From assembly GCA_964432885.1 (NCBI GenBank), contig CAYSPG010000007.1, forward strand, positions 98,966-162,965: a DNA stretch of 64,000 nucleotides, read 5' to 3'. Source of the DNA: CAYSPG01 sp964432885. Its GTDB lineage: Bacteria > Bacteroidota > Bacteroidia > AKYH767-A > OLB10. Below are positions 60,720 to 64,000 of this stretch, one piece after another (position 1 is the stretch's first letter; each line of letters starts with the position of its first letter). The notes beneath the pieces are model-generated. The model was not told the DNA's origin. It made no database searches and worked only from the letters and a program-made list of their open reading frames with translations. The translations under genes were made by a program, and so were the position numbers.

Positions 60720-60780
60720 GCAAGCACATTTTATTTTTTTGCAACACGCAAGCCGACATCAAAAAATAAAAAGAGCTTGC
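60720..60780. repeat. imperfect inverted repeat downstream of block 1
   Basis: Arms 60720-60741 and 60760-60780 (GCAAGC plus an A/T tract and its complement) pair with a few mismatches around an 18-base loop. It is preceded by GCCTACGCA, as in the hairpin at 55622, so the two ends of block 1 carry related stem-loops. It could also act as a terminator. Confidence 0.5.
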
Positions 60781-60795
60781 AAGCAACCGCACACG

Positions 60796-61115
60796 ACAGT
60801 GCAAGGATTCGTGCGGACTTCCAACAGTGAAGCAATGAATGTAAATCGCCTTGAACTAACAGTGTCGGAACTTCAAACAGTTGGGCTTTGAACGAGCAGT
60901 AGCAGTATGCGCATAACATAAAGATTAAAAGAAATTTTAAAAATGAGGGCATTAATCGTTATACAAACAGTGGTGTTTCAAACAAACAGTTGAACAAGCA
61001 CGAACAGTTGTGCTTCGTATCCCTCATTTTTAAAACTTCTTTAATCCCTTCTTCGTTATGCGAAACCCGTTAGCGACAGTGCAAGTTTGTAGCTTTGTAG
61101 CTTTGAACAAACAGT
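60796..61115. repeat. cluster of ACAGT motifs
   Basis: ACAGT occurs at 60796, 60824, 60859, 60877, 60967, 60986, 61004, 61076 and 61111, with two further GCAGT copies at 60896 and 60902, inside 320 bp of noncoding DNA. A 12-base direct repeat CGACAGTGCAAG occurs at 60794 and 61074, on either side of the long-stem site. The spacing is irregular and there are no spacers of constant length. Confidence 0.5.
60910..61062. repeat. attC-like long-stem site between gene blocks
   Basis: The left arm (60910-60949) starts CGCATAACATAAAGATTAA and ends AAATGAGGG; the right arm (61021-61062) starts CCCTCATTTTTAAAACTTC and ends TTCGTTATGCG. The two arms are an imperfect inverted repeat of about 40 bp, with bulges, joined by 71 bases that contain a smaller hairpin (AAGCAC/GTGCTT). 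The outer 8-mers CGCATAAC and GTTATGCG resemble the R'' and R' core sites of integron attC elements, and the size (153 bp) and imperfect stem are in the attC range. It lies downstream of a stop codon, as attC sites do. Confidence 0.6.
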
Positions 61116-61242
61116 TAAAAACATTTGCTCAAATAATAAATGAAAGTCAGCAATAAATAAATATGCCTTGAAAGTGAAAATCCTAAGAATGATTTTTGTA
61201 AAAAAAAAAATAAAACAATACTAACAATTAAATTTATCTTCA

Positions 61243-63873
61243 ATGAAAAAACAAAACTACTTTATCCAGCTAATCGCACTATTATTAATCAGTAAAATAG
61301 GGTATGCTCAATACGGAGCAATTGATATGACCTTTGGTCGTCCGGCACTTCAGGTTGGAGACTCTAACCGATTTGATTTAGGAGGAGGAACTACAATAAC
61401 CGTAGTTAATGACATTGTGGTTCAACCCGACCAAAAAATAATTGTTGGTGGCACTTTTACTACATATAGTAACGTAACCAATAAAAATCGTATTATAAGA
61501 TTAAATCAAGATGGTAACATTGATGCTTCATTTCAACCTGCAACAGGTTTTAATAATGGTGTGGTTCAATCGTTGGCTTTACAATCAAATGGTAAAATAA
61601 TTGCGGGGGGAACATTTACCACTTATAACAGCCAGCCCCGAAGTGGAATAGTAAGAATTAATGATATTGATGGGTCATTGGATGCAACTTTTACGGTTGG
61701 TGCTGGTTTTAATAGTGCCAGTAATGTTTATGCAATTTGTATTCAACCTGACGGAAAAATTATTTTAGGTGGAAGTTTTACAACTTATGACGGCAATACT
61801 GCAAGCAAAATTGTGAGACTGGATACTACTGGGGCTGTAGATGCTTCTTTTAGTACAGGTACTGGATTCAATAACGATGTACGAAGCATTTGTTATGACG
61901 CACTTTCTAATAAAATTTACGTTGCCGGAAACTTTACTTCCTATAATGGCACTTCAAATATTCAGCGCATTGTTAGGCTTGACCTCAATGGGAATATTGA
62001 TGGAGGATTTGTTGCAGGTACGGGATTCAATAACACGGTTTACAAAATTTTGCTTGACGGTTCTAACAATATTATAGCGGCAGGAAATTTTACAACTTAT
62101 CAAGGTCAAAATCAAAAACGCTTATGCCGCCTTTTATCATCAGGAAATATTGATGCTTCATTTAGTTCCGGTAATGGTTTTAATATGACTGTTTTAGATA
62201 TTAATCTTGATATAAATGGAAATATTATTTGTGGAGGCAATTTTAGCGTTTACGATACTGATACAATCGGTAAATTGTGCCGTATTACTCCGAACGGAAA
62301 CATTGATAATACATTTTACTCATCGGCATACTCTGCTTATTCATTCACTGGAGGCGATATTGCTACATTAGCTGTTCAAACCAATGGTTCTATTGTTTTC
62401 GGTGGGGGATTTTTGGAATACAACAATACACTGCGTGGCAAAATCGCTAGAGTTCAATCAGACGGATGGTTGGATAATACATTTTGGACAACATGGGGAG
62501 TAACTAGAGGTGGTACTTACTCTGATGTTATTGTTTCTGATATGAAAATTCTGCCGGACAATAAAATTTTAGTGCTTTTGAGAGGTTTGACCGCACGATA
62601 TAATGGATTTGGCGCAGCGGGAATTATTAGATTATTTCCGGATGGTGAAATTGACACTAGTTTTCATTCGGGTACTGGTTTCACGGTTAATAGTACACTC
62701 AATAGCTATGTCAAATGCCTTACCGTTGATACAATCAGGCAGAAAATTTATGTTGGTGGTGTTAGCTTTGGCTTTACACATTATAATGGAATTCCAAGAA
62801 AAAATATAGCATGTCTTAATTGGGATGGAACACTTGACCAAACCTTTAATATTGGTAATGGATTTAGCGGTAACGTAAATAACATTCTACTGCAACCTGA
62901 TGGTAAAATAATCGTGGGTGGTGATTTTACAAGTTATGACGGTTCTACTTATAATCGTATTATCCGATTAGATACGTTGGGTATTCCTGACCTTACATTT
63001 ATTTCTCCGTCAGCAACCAATGGATTTAACAGTACTGTGAATAGCCTTGCGTGGATACCAAATAGTAACGGAGATATATTAGTAGGAGGCAGTTTTAACA
63101 CGTATAACACTATTTCTTGCAATACAATAGTTCGATTACATGGTAATGGAATAATTGATAACACATTCAATGCAGCAACCACCAATGCTGTTACAAGCAT
63201 AAAAATTCAATCGGATGGAAAAATTGTGGCAGGTGGAAGTACACTCAAAGGTATAAGCAGATTAGAAACAAATGGAACTCTTGATGCAACATTTGATAGT
63301 AATATCGGAGCTGGCACGGGCTTAATTAAAGAAGTTGAATTACAGAATGATGAAAAAATAATAGCAATTGGCTATTTTACTTTGTTTAATAACATTTCAA
63401 ACAGAGGATTAATAAGACTTAACAATGATGGAACTATTGACAACACTTTTAACACCGGATATGGTCTTTCCAACTCTTGGCTAGGCTCTATACCCGGAGG
63501 AGAAACCATAGAGATTCAAAAAAACGACAATAAACTTTTAATTGGGGGAAACTTTTCTTCCTATGACAGTGTCTTTATCAATTGTTTGGCGCGTATTGAT
63601 GCTGGACCCCTAACCTCAATCAATGAAATATCTCATAATAGCTCATTCTCTGTTTATCCCAATCCGTCAACTGGTAAAGTAACAATCAACTTATCTAAAT
63701 TATTTAAAGATGAACTTACTGGAACACTTACAAACGTTATAGGTGAAAAAGTAGAGTTTTTTAAAATAGAAAATGAATTATCAGAATTACAATTGAATCA
63801 TCCTCCCGGAATTTATTTTCTGACCTTGCAAAACTCTAAGCAAATATTAACACAGAAAATTGTTTTGCAATAA
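61243..63873 (+). CDS. delta-60 repeat protein with T9SS sorting domain
   Basis: 876 residues; signal peptide to about Y-A-Q-Y (residue 23). Fourteen delta-60-type repeats follow, each with the pattern G-K-I-I-x-G-G-x-F-T-x-Y ... R-L-x-x-x-G-x-I-D-x-x-F, likely forming one or two beta-propellers. Some are irregular (for example the eighth at about residues 445-480). The last 80 residues (S-V-Y-P-N-P-S-T-G-K ... G-I-Y-F-L-T-L) are a type A T9SS sorting domain, so it is cell-surface or secreted. It is the only gene of block 2, followed 63 bp later by the next boundary motif. Confidence 0.85.
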   Translation: MKKQNYFIQLIALLLISKIGYAQYGAIDMTFGRPALQVGDSNRFDLGGGTTITVVNDIVVQPDQKIIVGGTFTTYSNVTNKNRIIRLNQDGNIDASFQPATGFNNGVVQSLALQSNGKIIAGGTFTTYNSQPRSGIVRINDIDGSLDATFTVGAGFNSASNVYAICIQPDGKIILGGSFTTYDGNTASKIVRLDTTGAVDASFSTGTGFNNDVRSICYDALSNKIYVAGNFTSYNGTSNIQRIVRLDLNGNIDGGFVAGTGFNNTVYKILLDGSNNIIAAGNFTTYQGQNQKRLCRLLSSGNIDASFSSGNGFNMTVLDINLDINGNIICGGNFSVYDTDTIGKLCRITPNGNIDNTFYSSAYSAYSFTGGDIATLAVQTNGSIVFGGGFLEYNNTLRGKIARVQSDGWLDNTFWTTWGVTRGGTYSDVIVSDMKILPDNKILVLLRGLTARYNGFGAAGIIRLFPDGEIDTSFHSGTGFTVNSTLNSYVKCLTVDTIRQKIYVGGVSFGFTHYNGIPRKNIACLNWDGTLDQTFNIGNGFSGNVNNILLQPDGKIIVGGDFTSYDGSTYNRIIRLDTLGIPDLTFISPSATNGFNSTVNSLAWIPNSNGDILVGGSFNTYNTISCNTIVRLHGNGIIDNTFNAATTNAVTSIKIQSDGKIVAGGSTLKGISRLETNGTLDATFDSNIGAGTGLIKEVELQNDEKIIAIGYFTLFNNISNRGLIRLNNDGTIDNTFNTGYGLSNSWLGSIPGGETIEIQKNDNKLLIGGNFSSYDSVFINCLARIDAGPLTSINEISHNSSFSVYPNPSTGKVTINLSKLFKDELTGTLTNVIGEKVEFFKIENELSELQLNHPPGIYFLTLQNSKQILTQKIVLQ

Positions 63874-63935
63874 GCTACGAATGACCTGAATTGCAAAATT
63901 CAAACAGAACCCCTTCGTATCGGCAGTCGGGTATT

Positions 63936-64000
63936 CGCATAACAAAAAGATTAAACGAAATAAAAAATAATTGGGCATTGAGAACAAGTACAAACATTGG
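63936..64000. repeat. second attC-like site, left half, cut by the window end
   Basis: Starts CGCATAACAAAAAGATTAAA and continues with a G-G-G-C-A-T-T and ACAAACATTGG segment that matches the 60910 copy in order (CGCATAAC, AAAGATTAAA, GGGCATT, ACAAACA-TGG) with substitutions. Its right arm and GTTATGCG end would be expected about 90 bases beyond the window. Confidence 0.6.

Noticed and set aside
60796..61115. ACAGT repeats as a CRISPR array
   Set aside because: The word is only five bases, spacing varies from 18 to 90 bases, there are no constant-length repeats or spacers, and no cas gene is present.
61243..63873. Periodic DNA repeats in the last gene as a CRISPR or satellite array
   Set aside because: The periodicity is at protein level (delta-60 repeats of about 40-60 residues) with divergent DNA.

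Overview
The window looks like a chromosomal segment of a Bacteroidota bacterium, probably a Chitinophagales/Sphingobacteriales-type environmental lineage. The signs are type IX secretion (T9SS) C-terminal sorting domains, an alternative complex III (ActABCDEF) locus followed by cytochrome c oxidase genes, a Bacteroidota-style clade II nitrous oxide reductase cluster, low GC with AT-rich spacers, and TAnnTTTG-type -7 promoter elements. The genus cannot be fixed from the sequence alone. No rRNA, tRNA or CRISPR array was recognised.

Layout. 1-800: tail of a cbb3-oxidase assembly region (fixH end and a TauE/DsbD-like membrane protein). 810-4165: tryptophanase and a two-component system. 4554-7641: five extracytoplasmic proteins (a T9SS-sorted protein with a CXXCH motif, two cytochrome-like lipoproteins, a DUF5777 beta-barrel, a YceI-like protein). 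7786-12656: aromatic catabolism (homogentisate dioxygenase, 4-hydroxyphenylpyruvate dioxygenase, phenylacetyl-CoA epoxygenase subunits PaaA-B-C, and a QueD/PTPS-type pterin enzyme). 12690-16402: TauE permease, Hsp20, two small proteins and a SulP transporter. 16408-21431 (minus): an Mla-type lipid transport operon with a beta-lactamase-fold protein whose catalytic residues are replaced, and a universal stress protein. 21576-23916: HMA metallochaperone, DUF6544 and small membrane proteins. 23923-33864 (minus): a MacAB/Lol-like ABC exporter and the nos cluster (cytochrome c, nosZ, fasciclin protein, membrane protein, nosL, nosD, nosF, nosY). 34004-42209: OsmC, stress protein, TMEM175-like channel and a urate degradation set (PuuD, UraH, UraD, DUF6986 protein) interrupted by a PIF1-like helicase. 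42297-53449 (minus): cytochrome c oxidase I and II and the alternative complex III genes, reading actA-B-C-D-E-F-ctaC-ctaD. 53740-54135: SPOR protein.

54494-64000 is the accessory part and the most unusual. A 310-residue tyrosine recombinase is followed at once by an 18-bp perfect inverted repeat with a 9-bp centre. Then come plus-strand gene blocks bounded by the 8-mers GTTATGCG (left) and CGCATAAC (right). Between the two blocks, these 8-mers form the outer ends of a 153-bp long-stem structure (60910-61062). A second copy of its left half begins at 63936 and runs off the window. The layout (recombinase, adjacent core-like site, cassettes separated by attC-like folded sites) resembles an integron, but the recombinase lacks the insertion typical of IntI. 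Block 1 holds six genes, five with signal peptides; block 2 holds one 14-repeat delta-60 protein with a T9SS signal.

How the genes fit together: the window encodes much of a flexible respiratory chain (cbb3 remnant, ACIII plus heme-copper oxidase, N2O reductase) and catabolism of amino acids, aromatics and purines. Four Crp/Fnr-like palindromes (TGAT-N4-ATCA) lie in intergenic regions upstream of hmgA, of the hsp20/14089 divergon, of the 21431/21576 divergon and of the nos cluster, suggesting one oxygen- or NO-responsive regulon.
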